From assembly GCF_000956535.1 (NCBI RefSeq), contig NZ_JYIY01000079.1, forward strand, positions 166,575-230,574: a stretch of 64,000 nt of DNA, in the 5' to 3' direction. Positions 1 to 9,439 of the stretch are shown here, piece by piece; positions within the stretch are counted from its first letter, which is position 1, and each line of letters opens with the position of its first letter. Below the pieces are notes generated by a model. It searched no databases, was not told the DNA's origin, and was given only the letters and a program-made list of their open reading frames with translations. The stretch comes from Microbacterium ginsengisoli (GTDB taxonomy: Bacteria > Actinomycetota > Actinomycetes > Actinomycetales > Microbacteriaceae). The translations under genes and the position numbers were made by a program.

Positions 1-470
1 CGGCCGATGGCGAGGAGGCCCGACTGGGCGAGCTCCTTGATGCCGAACGGCTCGAGAGCGCGCAGCAGCGCATCCACCTTGCCGCGGTCGCCGGTCACCT
101 CGACCACGAGTGCGTCCGGGGCGTAGTCGACCACCGAGGCGCGGAAGAGGTTCACGACCTCCAGCACGCTCGAGCGGTTGCTGTTGTCGGTGCGCACCTT
201 CACGAGCACGTGCTCGCGCTGCACGGATGCCGCGGCATCCAGCTCGACGATCTTGATCACGTTGATCAGCTTGTTCAGCTGCTTGGTGACCTGCTCGAGC
301 GGGAGGTCATCGACGTCGACCACCACGGTGATGCGGGACAGACCCGGCACCTCGGTGACACCCACCGCGAGGGACTCGATGTTGAAGCCGCGACGGGCGA
401 ACAGGCCCGCGACGCGGGTCAGCAGACCGGGCTTGTTCTCGACGAGGAGGCTCAGCACGTGACTGGTCAT
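1..470 (-). CDS. ilvN: Acetolactate synthase small (regulatory) subunit, C-terminus cut by window edge
   Basis: This is the regulatory subunit of acetohydroxyacid synthase, which makes the catalytic subunit sensitive to valine in the first shared step of valine, leucine and isoleucine synthesis. The protein begins MTSHVLSLLVENKPGLLTR, the ACT-domain signature of IlvN/IlvH, and continues with GFNIESLAVG. A second domain follows after about residue 80 (EHVLVKVRTD). About 156 residues are visible of the usual 160-170, so only the tail is missing. The start codon lies two bases beyond the stop of ilvB, so the two subunits are translated from one message. The DAAAS stretch near residue 77 is encoded by a perfect copy of the 16-bp palindrome that recurs in this window. 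Confidence 0.96.
   Translation of the reverse strand, partial: MTSHVLSLLVENKPGLLTRVAGLFARRGFNIESLAVGVTEVPGLSRITVVVDVDDLPLEQVTKQLNKLINVIKIVELDAAASVQREHVLVKVRTDNSNRSSVLEVVNLFRASVVDYAPDALVVEVTGDRGKVDALLRALEPFGIKELAQSGLLAIG
225..240. repeat. Copy 1 of 16-bp palindrome GGATGCCGCGGCATCC
   Basis: This is a perfect palindrome inside ilvN, read in frame as Asp-Ala-Ala-Ala-Ser. It is one of five perfect copies in the window, and many half copies (GGATGCCGC) also occur. Its role is unknown. Confidence 0.9.
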
Positions 471-472
471 GG

Positions 473-2281
473 TCAGTCCTCCTGCTCGAACGCGGGCGCG
501 TGGTCACGCGCGTACTGGACATAGCTGTTGCTGACGCCCTGCGGCACCATCGGCCACACCATGGCGTCGCGGCTCACGACGAAGTCGATCACGACCGGGC
601 GGTCGTTGGTGGCGAGCGCCAGCTCGATGGCCGCGTCGATCTCGTCCTCGCGCTCCACGCGGATGCCGAGGCATCCGTAGGCTTCGGCGAGCTTGAGGAA
701 GTCGGGCACCCGGATGGTGTCGTGGCCCGTATTCAGGTCGGTGTTCGAGTAGCGACCGTCGTAGAAGAGGGTCTGCCACTGGCGCACCATGCCCAGCGAC
801 GAGTTGTTGATGATCGCGACCTTGATCGGGATCTGGTTGATCGTGCAGGTGGCGAGCTCCTGATTGGTCATCTGGAAGCAGCCGTCGCCGTCGATCGCCC
901 ATACGACACGGTCGGGCTCGGCGACCTTCGCGCCCATCGCGGCGGGCACCGCGTAGCCCATGGTTCCGGCGCCGCCGGAGTTGAGCCACGCGTTCGGACG
1001 CTCATAGCCGATGAACTGCGCCGCCCACATCTGGTGCTGACCGACGCCGGCGGCGTAGATGCCCTCCGGGCCGGTCAGCTCGCCGATGCGGCTGATGATC
1101 TGCTGCGGCGCGAGGAGACCGTCGCTCGTGGGCGCGTAGCCGAGCGGGAACTCGGCACGCAGGCCGTCGAGGAACGACCACCACTCGGTGAGGTCGGCGC
1201 GACCGTCCTGCGCGGCGACCGCCTGCGCGTACGCCGTGTCGAGGTCGACCAGCACGTCGCGCAGGTCGCCCACGATCGGTACGTCGGCGATGCGGATCTT
1301 CGAGATCTCCGCAGGGTCGATGTCGACGTGCACGACCTTCGCGTTCGGGGCGAACAGCGAGGCCTTGCCCGTCACGCGGTCGTCGAAGCGGGCACCGAGG
1401 GCGACGATCAGGTCGGCCTCCTGCAGGGCGAGCACCGCCGGCACCGTGCCGTGCATGCCCGGCATCCCCAGCTGCTGCGGGTGCGAGTCCGGGAACGCGC
1501 CACGCGCCATGAGCGTCGTCACCACGGGAGCGCCGGTCGCCTCGGCCAGGGTGCGCAGCTCGGCCGAGGCCTGCGAGCGCACCACACCGCCGCCGACGTA
1601 CAGCACCGGCTTCGACGACTCGGCGATCAGCTGCGCGGCCGCCTGGATCTGCTTGCCGTGCGCCTTCGTCACCGGACGGTAGCCGGGCAGGTCGATCTTC
1701 GCCGGCCACACGAACGGCACCTCGGCCTGCTGCGCGTCCTTCGTGATGTCGACGAGCACGGGTCCGGGACGGCCGGTGCTGGCGATCTCGAAGGCCGCGG
1801 TGATCGCTCCGGGGATCTCCGAGGCATCCTTCACGAGGAACGAGTGCTTCGTGATCGGCATCGTGATGCCGACGATGTCGGCCTCCTGGAAGGCGTCCGT
1901 ACCCATGAGGGTCGAGAACACCTGCCCGGTGATGCAGACGATCGGCACCGAGTCCATGTAGGCGTCGGCGATCGCGGTGACGAGGTTCGTGGCACCGGGC
2001 CCGGACGTCGCGATCGCAACCCCCGTCTTGCCGGTCGCCGCCGCGTAGCCCTGGGCGGCGTGACCGGCCCCCTGCTCGTGGCGGACGAGGATGTGGCGGA
2101 TCTTCGACGAGTCCATGAGTGGGTCGTAGACCGGCAGGATCGCGCCGCCGGGAAGACCGAAGACGTCGGTGACCCCGAGAAGCTCGAGGGTGCGGACGAC
2201 GGACTCGGCCCCGGTGATCACGGGAGCGGACGCAGTACGTGCCGGCGGGCGCGGCACAGCCGGTGCGGTGTCGGCGGACAT
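473..2281 (-). CDS. ilvB: Acetolactate synthase large (catalytic) subunit
   Basis: This thiamine-diphosphate- and FAD-dependent enzyme condenses pyruvate with pyruvate or 2-ketobutyrate, the first shared step of branched-chain amino acid synthesis. The 602-residue length fits the family. The N-terminal TPP domain shows [14 protein letters not shown] and the catalytic glutamate in RHEQGAGH (about Glu69). The C-terminal TPP/Mg motif runs from GDG (464-466) to NN (492-493). The start giving [10 protein letters not shown] was chosen because a GAGGT Shine-Dalgarno sits about seven bases upstream; the longer open frame reaching to 2449 adds low-complexity sequence foreign to the family. It follows ilvD by 43 bases and precedes ilvN by two, in one operon. 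Confidence 0.97.
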   Translation of the reverse strand: MSADTAPAVPRPPARTASAPVITGAESVVRTLELLGVTDVFGLPGGAILPVYDPLMDSSKIRHILVRHEQGAGHAAQGYAAATGKTGVAIATSGPGATNLVTAIADAYMDSVPIVCITGQVFSTLMGTDAFQEADIVGITMPITKHSFLVKDASEIPGAITAAFEIASTGRPGPVLVDITKDAQQAEVPFVWPAKIDLPGYRPVTKAHGKQIQAAAQLIAESSKPVLYVGGGVVRSQASAELRTLAEATGAPVVTTLMARGAFPDSHPQQLGMPGMHGTVPAVLALQEADLIVALGARFDDRVTGKASLFAPNAKVVHVDIDPAEISKIRIADVPIVGDLRDVLVDLDTAYAQAVAAQDGRADLTEWWSFLDGLRAEFPLGYAPTSDGLLAPQQIISRIGELTGPEGIYAAGVGQHQMWAAQFIGYERPNAWLNSGGAGTMGYAVPAAMGAKVAEPDRVVWAIDGDGCFQMTNQELATCTINQIPIKVAIINNSSLGMVRQWQTLFYDGRYSNTDLNTGHDTIRVPDFLKLAEAYGCLGIRVEREDEIDAAIELALATNDRPVVIDFVVSRDAMVWPMVPQGVSNSYVQYARDHAPAFEQED

Positions 2282-2324
2282 GATGAGTACCTCGACAGGA
2301 GTGGGTGAATGGGATGCGGCGGGG

Positions 2325-4046
2325 TCACCCCGTGGTCGCGCCCTCCGCGGCGGAGCGCACGAGCTTGGAGTACTTGGCCAGAACGCCTCGGGTGTAGCGC
2401 GGGGGAAGCGGCTCCCAGCCAGAGCGGCGGGAGTCGAGCTCTGCATCATCGACGAGTAGGTCGAGAGTGCGAGCCGCGATATCGACCCGTATCAGATCAC
2501 CATCGCGCACGAAGGCGATGGGACCTGCGTCCACCGCTTCGGGTGCTATGTGGCCGATGCAGAGGCCGGTTGTGCCGCCGGAGAATCGACCGTCCGTCAA
2601 GAGTAGTACATCCTTGCCGAGCCCGGCGCCCTTGATGGCGGCCGTGATCGCGAGCATCTCGCGCATGCCGGGGCCGCCCTTGGGGCCCTCGTAGCGGATG
2701 ACGACCACGCTGCCCGCCTCGATCGATCCCTCGGCGAGAGCGTCGATCGCGGCACGCTCGCGCTCGAACACACGGGCGGGACCCTCGAAGACGGCGGCGT
2801 CGAAGCCCGCGGTCTTCACCACGGCACCCTCGGGGGCGAGCGAGCCGTGCAGGATCGTCAGGCCGCCGGTGGCGTGGATGGGGTTGTCGAACGTGTGGAT
2901 GACTGTGCCGTCGACCGGGTCGGGGTCGAGATCGGCCAGGTTCTCCGCGAGCGTCTTGCCGGTCACGGTGAGCGCGTCGCCGTGCAGCAGACCCTCGTCG
3001 AGCATCGCCTTCATGATCACCGGGATGCCGCCGTGGCGGTCGACGTCGTTCATGACGTACTTGCCGAACGGCTTCATGTCGGCGACGTGGGGAACCTTGT
3101 CGCCGATGCGGTTGAAGTCGTGCAGGCTCAGCTCGACGTCCGCCTCGCGGGCGATCGCGAGCAGGTGCAGCACGACGTTGGTCGAACCGCCGAGGGCCAT
3201 CGCGAGGGCGATCGCGTTCTCGAAGGCCTCCTTGGTGAGGATGTCGCGGGTCGTGATGCCCTGGCGCAGCAGGTTCACGACGGCCTCGCCCGAGCGATGG
3301 GCGAAGTAGTCGCGGCGACGGTCCGCCGAGGGCGGCGCCGCCGAGCCCGGGAGGCTGAGCCCGAGGGCCTCGGCGACCGAAGCCATGGTGTTGGCGGTGT
3401 ACATGCCGCCGCACGCGCCCTCACCGGGGGCGATCGCGCACTCGATGCGCTTGAGGTCGGCCTCGCTCATCTTGCCCGCGAGGCAGGCGCCGACCGCCTC
3501 GAACGAGTCGATGATCGTGACATCCTTCTCGGTGCCGTCGCTGAGCTTGACCCAGCCGGGAGCGATCGACCCCGCGTAGAGGAACACGCTGGAGAGGTCG
3601 AGGCGGGCGGAGGCCATCAGCATGCCGGGGATCGACTTGTCGCAGCCGGCGAGAAGCACGGAGCCGTCGAGGCGCTCGGCCATGATGACCGTCTCGACGG
3701 AGTCGGCGATGACCTCGCGGGAGACCAGCGAGAAGTGCATGCCCTCATGGCCCATCGAGATGCCGTCGGAGACGGAGATGGTGCCGAACTGCAGCGGGTA
3801 GCCGCCGCCGGAGTGCACACCCTCCTTCGCGCCCTGCGCGAGCCGGTCGAGGCTCAGGTTGCACGGGGTGATCTCGTTCCAGCTCGACGCGATGCCGATC
3901 TGGGGCTTGTCCCAGTCCTCGTCGCCCATGCCGACGGCACGGAGCATTCCGCGCGACGTGGTGGCTTCGATGCCATCGGTGACGACGCGGCTGCGGGGCT
4001 TGATGTCGACGGCGGGCGCGCCGGTTGCAGCGGGGGTTTCAGGCAT
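2325..4046 (-). CDS. ilvD: Dihydroxy-acid dehydratase
   Basis: This iron-sulphur dehydratase makes the 2-keto acid precursors of valine, leucine and isoleucine. It has 573 residues, normal for the family. The three cysteines expected to hold the cluster are visible in EITPCNLS (Cys62), AGCDKSIPG (Cys135) and [13 protein letters not shown] (Cys212). The C-terminal half carries GRFSGGTTG and HIAPEA. The start MPETPAATG was chosen because TACACT lies seven bases upstream, as in a leaderless promoter; the reading frame stays open much further upstream, but that part is the shadow of otsB. It is first in the order ilvD-ilvB-ilvN. ilvC would be expected to the left of the window. Confidence 0.96.
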   Translation of the reverse strand: MPETPAATGAPAVDIKPRSRVVTDGIEATTSRGMLRAVGMGDEDWDKPQIGIASSWNEITPCNLSLDRLAQGAKEGVHSGGGYPLQFGTISVSDGISMGHEGMHFSLVSREVIADSVETVIMAERLDGSVLLAGCDKSIPGMLMASARLDLSSVFLYAGSIAPGWVKLSDGTEKDVTIIDSFEAVGACLAGKMSEADLKRIECAIAPGEGACGGMYTANTMASVAEALGLSLPGSAAPPSADRRRDYFAHRSGEAVVNLLRQGITTRDILTKEAFENAIALAMALGGSTNVVLHLLAIAREADVELSLHDFNRIGDKVPHVADMKPFGKYVMNDVDRHGGIPVIMKAMLDEGLLHGDALTVTGKTLAENLADLDPDPVDGTVIHTFDNPIHATGGLTILHGSLAPEGAVVKTAGFDAAVFEGPARVFERERAAIDALAEGSIEAGSVVVIRYEGPKGGPGMREMLAITAAIKGAGLGKDVLLLTDGRFSGGTTGLCIGHIAPEAVDAGPIAFVRDGDLIRVDIAARTLDLLVDDAELDSRRSGWEPLPPRYTRGVLAKYSKLVRSAAEGATTG

Positions 4047-4053
4047 GTAACAG

Positions 4054-4059
4054 AGTGTA
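4054..4059 (-). promoter_or_regulatory. Probable -10 element of a leaderless ilvD promoter
   Basis: On the minus strand TACACT is followed by seven bases and then the ilvD ATG, so transcription would start at or next to the start codon. No convincing -35 hexamer and no Shine-Dalgarno are visible. The same layout recurs at many genes in this window. Confidence 0.55.
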
Positions 4060-4092
4060 GGCCCGGGCCGCATTCCCGCCGGCGCACGCGCG

Positions 4093-4108
4093 GACCGCGC
4101 GCGCGGTC
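4093..4108 (-). terminator. Perfect GC palindrome just after otsB
   Basis: A 16-bp perfect palindrome (GACCGCGC and its complement) begins two bases after the otsB stop codon and precedes the ilvD promoter. It probably ends otsAB transcription. It lacks a U-tract, as is common in high-GC actinobacteria. Confidence 0.5.
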
Positions 4109-4110
4109 GC

Positions 4111-4893
4111 TCAGCCGCGGGCGTCGGCGAGGTGCTGCAGCAGGGCCGCGAGCTCCTCGGGCGAGCCCACCCGCACGGCCGCGGCGGTCTCCCCCGCACC
4201 GACCCGCACGCCGAGGTCCGCCGGTCCCAGGGCGCGCAGCGCGTCTTCGTCGGTGACGTCGTCGCCGGCGAACACGACGGCAGTCGCACCGACGCGATCG
4301 GCGAGGCGGCGCACCGCGTCGTCCTTCCCGCCCTCGCGGAACGCGTACTCGACGATGTCGTGCCCGGTTCGCCGCCGCCAGTCGGGCGCCTCGCGCGCGA
4401 CCAGGTCATCGACCCGCTGCTGGGCGGCGGCTGCGGCATCCGGCTCGCTCAGCCGGGTGTGCACACCGAAGCCGAAGCTCTTGCGTTCGATCCAGGCGCC
4501 GTCGAGGTCGGCGACGAGACCCTCGGCGGTGTCCGCCAGCTGGTCAAGAGTCGCCGTCTCCTCGGAGGTCGGCGCTCCCTCGACGCCCGACTCCCCCGGA
4601 TGCCAGTACTCGATGCCGTGCGAGCCCGCCAGGTGCCACGGCGACGCGTCGTCGTGCTCGGCGATCACCCGCAGGTCGGCGAGCGAGCGCCCCGACACGA
4701 GCGCGACGTGGGTGCGGGGCGCAGCCGCCAGCGCACCGAGCGCCGCGCGGGCGGCGGGGATCATGCGCGCCGACATCGGCTCGTCGACCGTGTGCGACAG
4801 GGTGCCGTCGAAGTCGAGCGCCACCAGAAGAACGTCGGATGCCGCGACCCGAGCGATGCGCTCGGTCGCCGCCTCCGGCGCCACCGCGGTCAT
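4111..4893 (-). CDS. otsB: Trehalose-6-phosphate phosphatase
   Basis: It removes the phosphate from trehalose-6-phosphate, the second step of the OtsA-OtsB route to the compatible solute trehalose. The 260 residues fit the HAD superfamily trehalose-phosphatases. The DFDGT nucleophile motif (Asp27, Asp29) is near the N-terminus, LVSGR (motif II) about 40 residues later, and [10 protein letters not shown] (motif IV, metal binding) in the last quarter. The start codon overlaps the otsA stop by 4 bp (ATGA), so the two are coupled. Confidence 0.95.
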   Translation of the reverse strand: MTAVAPEAATERIARVAASDVLLVALDFDGTLSHTVDEPMSARMIPAARAALGALAAAPRTHVALVSGRSLADLRVIAEHDDASPWHLAGSHGIEYWHPGESGVEGAPTSEETATLDQLADTAEGLVADLDGAWIERKSFGFGVHTRLSEPDAAAAAQQRVDDLVAREAPDWRRRTGHDIVEYAFREGGKDDAVRRLADRVGATAVVFAGDDVTDEDALRALGPADLGVRVGAGETAAAVRVGSPEELAALLQHLADARG

Positions 4894-6293
4894 CGGGCGT
4901 CCGGGCGGGTCGCGTCGAGCGCCGTCAGGAACGAGCGCGACCAGTCCTCGACGTCGTGCTCGATCACGCGGCGGCGCAGCGCCCGCATCCGTCGCCCCTG
5001 CTCCGCCGCGGGCATGTCGATCGCGCGCCGGATGGCGTCCTTCACGCCGTCGATGTCGTGGGGATTGATCAGCAGCGCGCTGCCCAGCTCGTCGGCGGCT
5101 CCCGCGAACTCGCTCAGCACGAGCACGCCGCGGTTGTCGGTGCGGGTGGCGACGTACTCCTTCGCGACGAGGTTCATGCCGTCGCGCAGCGCCGTCACGA
5201 GCATGACGTCGGCCGCAAGGTAGAGCGCCACCATCTCCTCGCGCGGGTATGCCTGGTGCAGGTAGCGGATCGCCGTGTGCCCCATCGTGTCGTGGTCGCC
5301 GTTGATGCGCCCCACCGTCAGTTCGATCTCGTCGCGCAGCTGCATGTACGCCTCGACGCGCTCCCGGCTGGGGCTCGCGACCTGCACGAGGGTGACGTCC
5401 TCGACCGAGAGGGAGCCGTCGCCCAGCAGTTCACCGAACGCCTTCAGCCGGTGGCGGATGCCCTTGGTGTAGTCGAGTCGATCGACTCCCAGCAGGATCT
5501 TCCGGGGATTCCCGAGGCTCGCGCGGATCTCCGCCGCCCGCGCGCGCACGTCCTCCCGTTGCGCGAGCTCGACGTAGGAGTCGGCGTCGATCGAGATCGG
5601 GAACGCCTTGGCGAGCGCGAGGCGCGTGCCACCGTCGGGCGTCGGCACCCGGATGCCGCTAGCGCGCGTCTCGTAGTGGAACTGGCGGCGCACGGCGCGG
5701 GCGAAGTTGCCGGCGTCGGCCACTCGCTGGAAGCCGATGACGTCGGCGCCGAGGAGACCCTCCAGCACCTGACGACGCCAGGGCAGCTGGGCGAAGATCC
5801 CGTATGCCGGGAACGGAATGTGGTGGAAGTAGCCGATCGTCAGGTCGGGCCGCAGCTCCCGCAGCAGCGCCGGAACGAGCTGCAGCTGGTAGTCCTGCAC
5901 CCAGACGGTCGCGCCGGGGGCCGCGACATCCGCCGCCGCCTTCGCGAAACGACGGTTCACCGCCACGTACGTGTCCCACCAGATGCGCTTGTACCGCGGC
6001 GCGGCGATGACGTCGTGGTAGAGCGGCCAGATCGTGTCGTTCGAGAAGCCCTCGTAGTAGTTCTCGACCTCTGCGGCCGACAACGCGACCGGCACGATGA
6101 AGATGCCGTCGACCTCGAGCGGGTCGAGCTCCAGGTCGGCTTTGCCGGGCCATCCGACCCACGCGCCGTCACGCTTGCGCATGACCGGCTCGAGCGCGGT
6201 GACGAGACCACCGGGCGAATGCCGCCAGCCGCCCTCGTCGTCGCGATCCACCGGGAGTCTGTTTGCCACGACCACGAAGTCGGCCTGAGTCAC
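4890..6293 (-). CDS. otsA: Trehalose-6-phosphate synthase
   Basis: This is a retaining GT20 glycosyltransferase that joins a UDP- or GDP-glucose unit to glucose-6-phosphate. The 467 residues match the family. Family motifs are visible: VVVANRLPVDRD and SPGGLVTALEP at the N-terminus, the GYFHHIPFP region in the centre, and GVDRLDYTKG followed by KEYVATR in the C-terminal nucleotide-binding half. Translation starts at a GTG with AGGG a few bases upstream; a TAGCCT at about 6325 could be its -10. It is followed by otsB with a 4-bp overlap. Confidence 0.95.
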   Translation of the reverse strand: MTQADFVVVANRLPVDRDDEGGWRHSPGGLVTALEPVMRKRDGAWVGWPGKADLELDPLEVDGIFIVPVALSAAEVENYYEGFSNDTIWPLYHDVIAAPRYKRIWWDTYVAVNRRFAKAAADVAAPGATVWVQDYQLQLVPALLRELRPDLTIGYFHHIPFPAYGIFAQLPWRRQVLEGLLGADVIGFQRVADAGNFARAVRRQFHYETRASGIRVPTPDGGTRLALAKAFPISIDADSYVELAQREDVRARAAEIRASLGNPRKILLGVDRLDYTKGIRHRLKAFGELLGDGSLSVEDVTLVQVASPSRERVEAYMQLRDEIELTVGRINGDHDTMGHTAIRYLHQAYPREEMVALYLAADVMLVTALRDGMNLVAKEYVATRTDNRGVLVLSEFAGAADELGSALLINPHDIDGVKDAIRRAIDMPAAEQGRRMRALRRRVIEHDVEDWSRSFLTALDATRPDAR

Positions 6294-6352
6294 AAGGGCC
6301 CTGCTCTCTGATTCGGTCCGTCCAGGCTATCCGCACCCGTCGGCGGGCCGAC

Positions 6353-6358
6353 TACGGT
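6353..6358 (+). promoter_or_regulatory. Leaderless -10 element of the small membrane protein gene
   Basis: TACGGT is followed by exactly six bases (TGACAC) and the ATG at 6365. This is the TANNNT-N6-ATG pattern of leaderless transcripts, and there is no Shine-Dalgarno in the gap. Confidence 0.6.
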
Positions 6359-6364
6359 TGACAC

Positions 6365-6622
6365 ATGCGCAAGTACCTCTTCGGCACGGGCATCATCGGC
6401 GCCATCACGAGCGGATTCACCCTGCTGCGCGGCCTGCGCGGGAGCGACGAGCCGTTCACCTGGCGCACCGCGCTCGCGTGGCTGAGCTGGGGCATCACCC
6501 TTGCGCTCGCGATCGGTGCGATCGTCGACACCTTCCGCGCCGGCCACGGACACGTGATCGGCAACGACTCCCCCGTCGCCGACAAGCAGGCGAAGCTGCT
6601 CGCCAAGCGCCTGCGCCGCTGA
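6365..6622 (+). CDS. Small conserved-looking membrane protein, function unknown
   Basis: This 85-residue protein begins MRKYLFGTGIIGAITSG and has two hydrophobic stretches, about residues 6-24 and 36-58 (the second WLSWGITLALAIGAIVDTF), and a basic tail KQAKLLAKRLRR. I do not recognise a family. It stands alone between divergent otsA and a convergent thiolase gene, has its own leaderless-type promoter and is followed by a strong hairpin, so it is very likely a real monocistronic gene. Confidence 0.75.
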   Translation: MRKYLFGTGIIGAITSGFTLLRGLRGSDEPFTWRTALAWLSWGITLALAIGAIVDTFRAGHGHVIGNDSPVADKQAKLLAKRLRR

Positions 6623-6638
6623 GCGCCCCCGACACACG

Positions 6639-6673
6639 ACGACGCCCGCCCTCCAGACGAGGGCGGGCGTCGT
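6639..6673. terminator. Bidirectional terminator between convergent genes
   Basis: A 14-bp perfect stem (ACGACGCCCGCCCT with its complement) encloses a 7-base loop. It sits 16 bases after the small membrane protein gene and 18 bases after the end of the opposing thiolase gene, so it can serve both. Confidence 0.85.
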
Positions 6674-6691
6674 GCTGTCAGCGGGTGATGA

Positions 6692-7876
6692 TCAGCGCGT
6701 GATGATCAGCGCATCGCCCTGACCGCCGCCGCCGCACAGCGCGACGGCCGCGGTGCCCGATCCCCGGCGCACCAACTCGTGCACCACGTGCACGACGAGC
6801 CGGTTGCCGGATGCCCCGATCGGGTGCCCGATCGCGATGCCCCCGCCGTGGATGTTGACGATCTCCTCCGAGACGCCGAGACGAGCGGTGGACGCCGCCA
6901 CCACCGCCCCGAACGCCTCGTTGATCTCGATGAGGTCGAGGTCGCCGACCGTGATGCCGTGCTTCTGCACGGCCACTTCGATGGCGTGGGCGGGCTGCGC
7001 GTGGAGCGAGTTGTCGGGGCCGGCCACCTGGCCGGAGGCACCGACCGCGGCGAGCACCGTCCAGCCCTGGTCGTCGGCGTGCGCCCGCGTCGTGAGCACG
7101 ACCGCGGAGGCACCGTCGGAGATCGGCGACGAGTTGCCGGCGGTGATGGTGCCGCCCTCGGCGAAAGCCGGACGAAGCGCCGCGAGCGTCTCGATGGTGG
7201 TCTCCGGGCGCACCCCCTCGTCGGCGGTTAGCCGCAGCGGCTCGCCCTTGCGCTGGGGCACCTCGATCGGCACGATCTCGCCGTCGAAGACCCCCGCCGC
7301 CTGCGCGGCAGCCGCTCGCTGATGCGACAGGGCGGCGACGTGGTCCTGCTGCGTGCGGGTGAGCTGATAGGTCGGGTTCAACCGTTCGGTGGAGGCTCCC
7401 ATGCTGTCGTGCTCGTAGGCGTCGGTGAGCCCGTCGAGGGCCATGTGGTCGAGCACCTCGACCGAGCCGTACTTCCAGCCCGACCGGGAGTTCATCATCA
7501 GGTGCGGCGCCCGGGTCATGGACTCCATGCCCGCGGCCACGACGACGCGCGCATCGCCGAGCCGGATCATGCGCGCCGCGTCGATGACGGCCGTGAGGCC
7601 CGAGAGGCACACCTTGTTCACGCTGTGGGCCGGGACATCCCACCCGATCCCCGCGCCGATCGCGACCTGTCGCGCCGGGTTCTGACCCGACCCCGCCGGA
7701 AGGACCTGCCCGACGATCACCGCATCGACGGCGCCGGCGGGGATGCCCCCCTGGGTGAGCGCGCCGGTGACGGCGAAGGATCCGAGCTGCACCGCGGTGA
7801 AGGGCGCGAGCTGGCCGAGCAGCCGCCCCTGCGGGGTGCGCGCGGCGGCAACGATGACGACGTCGTCGGAGATCAT
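6692..7876 (-). CDS. Acetyl-CoA C-acetyltransferase (thiolase)
   Basis: This thiolase cleaves acetoacetyl-CoA to two acetyl-CoA, or does the reverse. It has 394 residues. The acyl-enzyme cysteine is Cys90 in VNKVCLSGL, the form typical of AtoB/FadA4-type acetoacetyl-CoA thiolases. His351 in GHPIGASG and Cys381 in CGGGGQG complete the active site. The gene is last in a three-gene unit with both CoA-transferase subunits, overlapping the B subunit by 4 bp. That context favours acetoacetate degradation. A 3-oxoadipyl-CoA thiolase is possible but less likely, since no protocatechuate genes are nearby. Confidence 0.92.
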   Translation of the reverse strand: MISDDVVIVAAARTPQGRLLGQLAPFTAVQLGSFAVTGALTQGGIPAGAVDAVIVGQVLPAGSGQNPARQVAIGAGIGWDVPAHSVNKVCLSGLTAVIDAARMIRLGDARVVVAAGMESMTRAPHLMMNSRSGWKYGSVEVLDHMALDGLTDAYEHDSMGASTERLNPTYQLTRTQQDHVAALSHQRAAAAQAAGVFDGEIVPIEVPQRKGEPLRLTADEGVRPETTIETLAALRPAFAEGGTITAGNSSPISDGASAVVLTTRAHADDQGWTVLAAVGASGQVAGPDNSLHAQPAHAIEVAVQKHGITVGDLDLIEINEAFGAVVAASTARLGVSEEIVNIHGGGIAIGHPIGASGNRLVVHVVHELVRRGSGTAAVALCGGGGQGDALIITR

Positions 7877-8526
7877 GCGTCCACCTTAAGCGTGTCGGCG
7901 ATGACGAGCGCGGGCTCGGTCGCGGCGACGACCTCGTCGATCGTCACACCCGGCGCGAGCTCGGTCAGCACGAGTCCGTCGGGAGTCACGTCGATCACGG
8001 CGAGGTCGGTGATGATCCGGTCGACGACCCCGCGGCCCGTGAGCGGCAGGCTGCACGCGTCGACGATCTTCGGGGTGCCGTCCTTCGCGACGTGCTCCAT
8101 GAGGACGACGACCTTCGCCGCTCCGTGCACGAGGTCCATCGCGCCGCCCGGGCCCTTGACCATCTTCCCGGGGATCATCCAGTTCGCGAGGTCACCCGTG
8201 GCCGAGACCTGCATGGCCCCGAGGATCGCGGCGTCGATCTTGCCGCCGCGGATCATGCCGAAGCTCGTCGCCGAGTCGAAGAACGCGGCACCCGGAAGCA
8301 CGGTCACGGTCTCCTTGCCGGCGTTGACGAGATCGGGATCGACGTCCTCCTCGAAAGGGTACGGGCCGACGCCGAGAATGCCGTTCTCGGACTGCAGCAC
8401 CACCGTCACGCCCGCGGGCACGTAGTTCGGCACGAGGGTCGGCAGGCCGATCCCCAGGTTGACGTACGAGCCGTCGGCGAGCTCCTGAGCCGCGCGCGCG
8501 GCCATCTCGGTGCGTGTGAGCGCCAT
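7873..8526 (-). CDS. 3-oxoacid CoA-transferase subunit B
   Basis: This is the catalytic half of a class I CoA-transferase, probably moving CoA from succinyl-CoA to acetoacetate. It is 217 residues long. The catalytic glutamate is expected in [22 protein letters not shown] and the MDLVHGA region are family hallmarks. A GGGGAGG Shine-Dalgarno lies seven bases before the ATG at 8526 (MALTRTEM). An ATG six bases earlier (8532) overlaps the A-subunit stop as ATGA but would have almost no spacing, so the later start is preferred. PcaJ (3-oxoadipate) is an alternative name for the same fold. Confidence 0.9.
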   Translation of the reverse strand: MALTRTEMAARAAQELADGSYVNLGIGLPTLVPNYVPAGVTVVLQSENGILGVGPYPFEEDVDPDLVNAGKETVTVLPGAAFFDSATSFGMIRGGKIDAAILGAMQVSATGDLANWMIPGKMVKGPGGAMDLVHGAAKVVVLMEHVAKDGTPKIVDACSLPLTGRGVVDRIITDLAVIDVTPDGLVLTELAPGVTIDEVVAATEPALVIADTLKVDA

Positions 8527-8528
8527 GG

Positions 8529-9305
8529 TCATGCCTCCCCGCGCGCCGTGACGGTGCGCTTCTCGATGCGCTTCTCGATGCCGGTGCCGACCTCGACGAT
8601 GCGGTGCACGTAGACGCCGGGCAGGTGCACGGCGTCGGGGTCGAGCACCCCGGGCTCGACGAGCTCCTCGACCTGCACGATGCAGATGCGCCCGGCCATC
8701 GCGGCGAGCGGGTTGAAGTTGCGCGCCGCCTTGTGGAACACGAGGTTGCCGTGGCGGTCCCCCCGCCACGCGTGCACGAGCGCGAAGTCGGTGACGATCG
8801 CCTCCTCGAGCACGTAGTCGCGGGCTCGACCCGAGACGTCGAACGAGCGCACGTCCTTGGCGGGCGACGCGACGGCGACGCCGCCGGAGCCGTCGTAGCG
8901 GCGGGGAAGCCCGCCCTCCGAGACCTGCGTGCCGACGCCCGACTGCGTGTAGAACGCGGCGATACCCGATCCGCCGGCGCGCAGCTTCTCGGCGAGGGTT
9001 CCCTGCGGGGTGAGCTCGAGCTCGAGCTCGCCCGAGAGGAACTGCCGCTCGAACTCCTTGTTCTCCCCCACGTACGACGACGTCATCTTGCGGATGCGGC
9101 GGGCGTTCAGCAGCACCCCGAGACCCCAGTCGTCGACGCCGCAGTTGTTCGAGACGATCGAGAGGTCGGTCGTGCCCTGCGCGAGCAGGGCGTCGATGAG
9201 GGCCATCGGGTTGCCGGAGAGGCCGAAGCCTCCGACCGCCAGGCTGGCGCCGTCGGGGATGTCGGCGACGGCCTCGGCAGGCGTCGCGACTTCTTTGTCG
9301 ATCAC
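8529..9305 (-). CDS. 3-oxoacid CoA-transferase subunit A
   Basis: The A subunit of the same heteromeric CoA-transferase has 258 residues. It shows the glycine-rich [29 protein letters not shown], and the [15 protein letters not shown] region found in this family. It is first in the unit A-B-thiolase and faces an IclR regulator across a 127-base divergent intergenic region, which suggests local control. Together with the 3-hydroxybutyrate dehydrogenase at 11142-11891 it would complete a route from 3-hydroxybutyrate to acetyl-CoA. Confidence 0.92.
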   Translation of the reverse strand: MIDKEVATPAEAVADIPDGASLAVGGFGLSGNPMALIDALLAQGTTDLSIVSNNCGVDDWGLGVLLNARRIRKMTSSYVGENKEFERQFLSGELELELTPQGTLAEKLRAGGSGIAAFYTQSGVGTQVSEGGLPRRYDGSGGVAVASPAKDVRSFDVSGRARDYVLEEAIVTDFALVHAWRGDRHGNLVFHKAARNFNPLAAMAGRICIVQVEELVEPGVLDPDAVHLPGVYVHRIVEVGTGIEKRIEKRTVTARGEA

Positions 9306-9399
9306 GGGTCACTCCTTCGTCGAGCGGATCGTGGGTGGTCGTCGGTGAGTCCTCCCCGAGTCTCGCCGGGGTGCGGCATCCTGCCCATCACGTGCTTGC

Positions 9400-9439
9400 G
9401 ATGTGGGCGAATAGGCGCATAGTGTCCACATCATGGACA
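9400..9439 (+). promoter_or_regulatory. IclR promoter with two overlapping inverted repeats
   Basis: TTGCGA (9396-9401) lies 18 bases before TAGTGT (9420-9425), which is seven bases before the ATG at 9433, so the transcript is probably leaderless. GATGTGG (9400-9406) pairs with CCACATC (9426-9432), and TGTCCA (9423-9428) pairs with TGGACA (9434-9439), the second spanning the start codon. These are plausible operators for the IclR protein acting on itself and on the divergent CoA-transferase genes. Confidence 0.5.

Noticed and set aside
500..2308. Long open frames antisense to ilvB (and similar ones opposite other genes, such as 13697-15511 and 31316-34306)
   Set aside because: They mirror real genes, are Arg/His/Ala-rich low-complexity translations with no motifs, and are the expected shadow of high-GC codon bias.
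4047..4439. Extended N-terminus of ilvD up to 4439
   Set aside because: The extra residues are out-of-frame otsB sequence; homologous IlvD proteins start at the MPETPAA position, where a leaderless promoter also fits.
7873..9305. PcaI/PcaJ (3-oxoadipate CoA-transferase) with PcaF and PcaR instead of acetoacetate genes
   Set aside because: The thiolase has the AtoB/FadA4-type VNKVCLSGL active site, a BdhA-like gene lies close by, and no protocatechuate gene is present. It is kept only as an alternative in the annotations.
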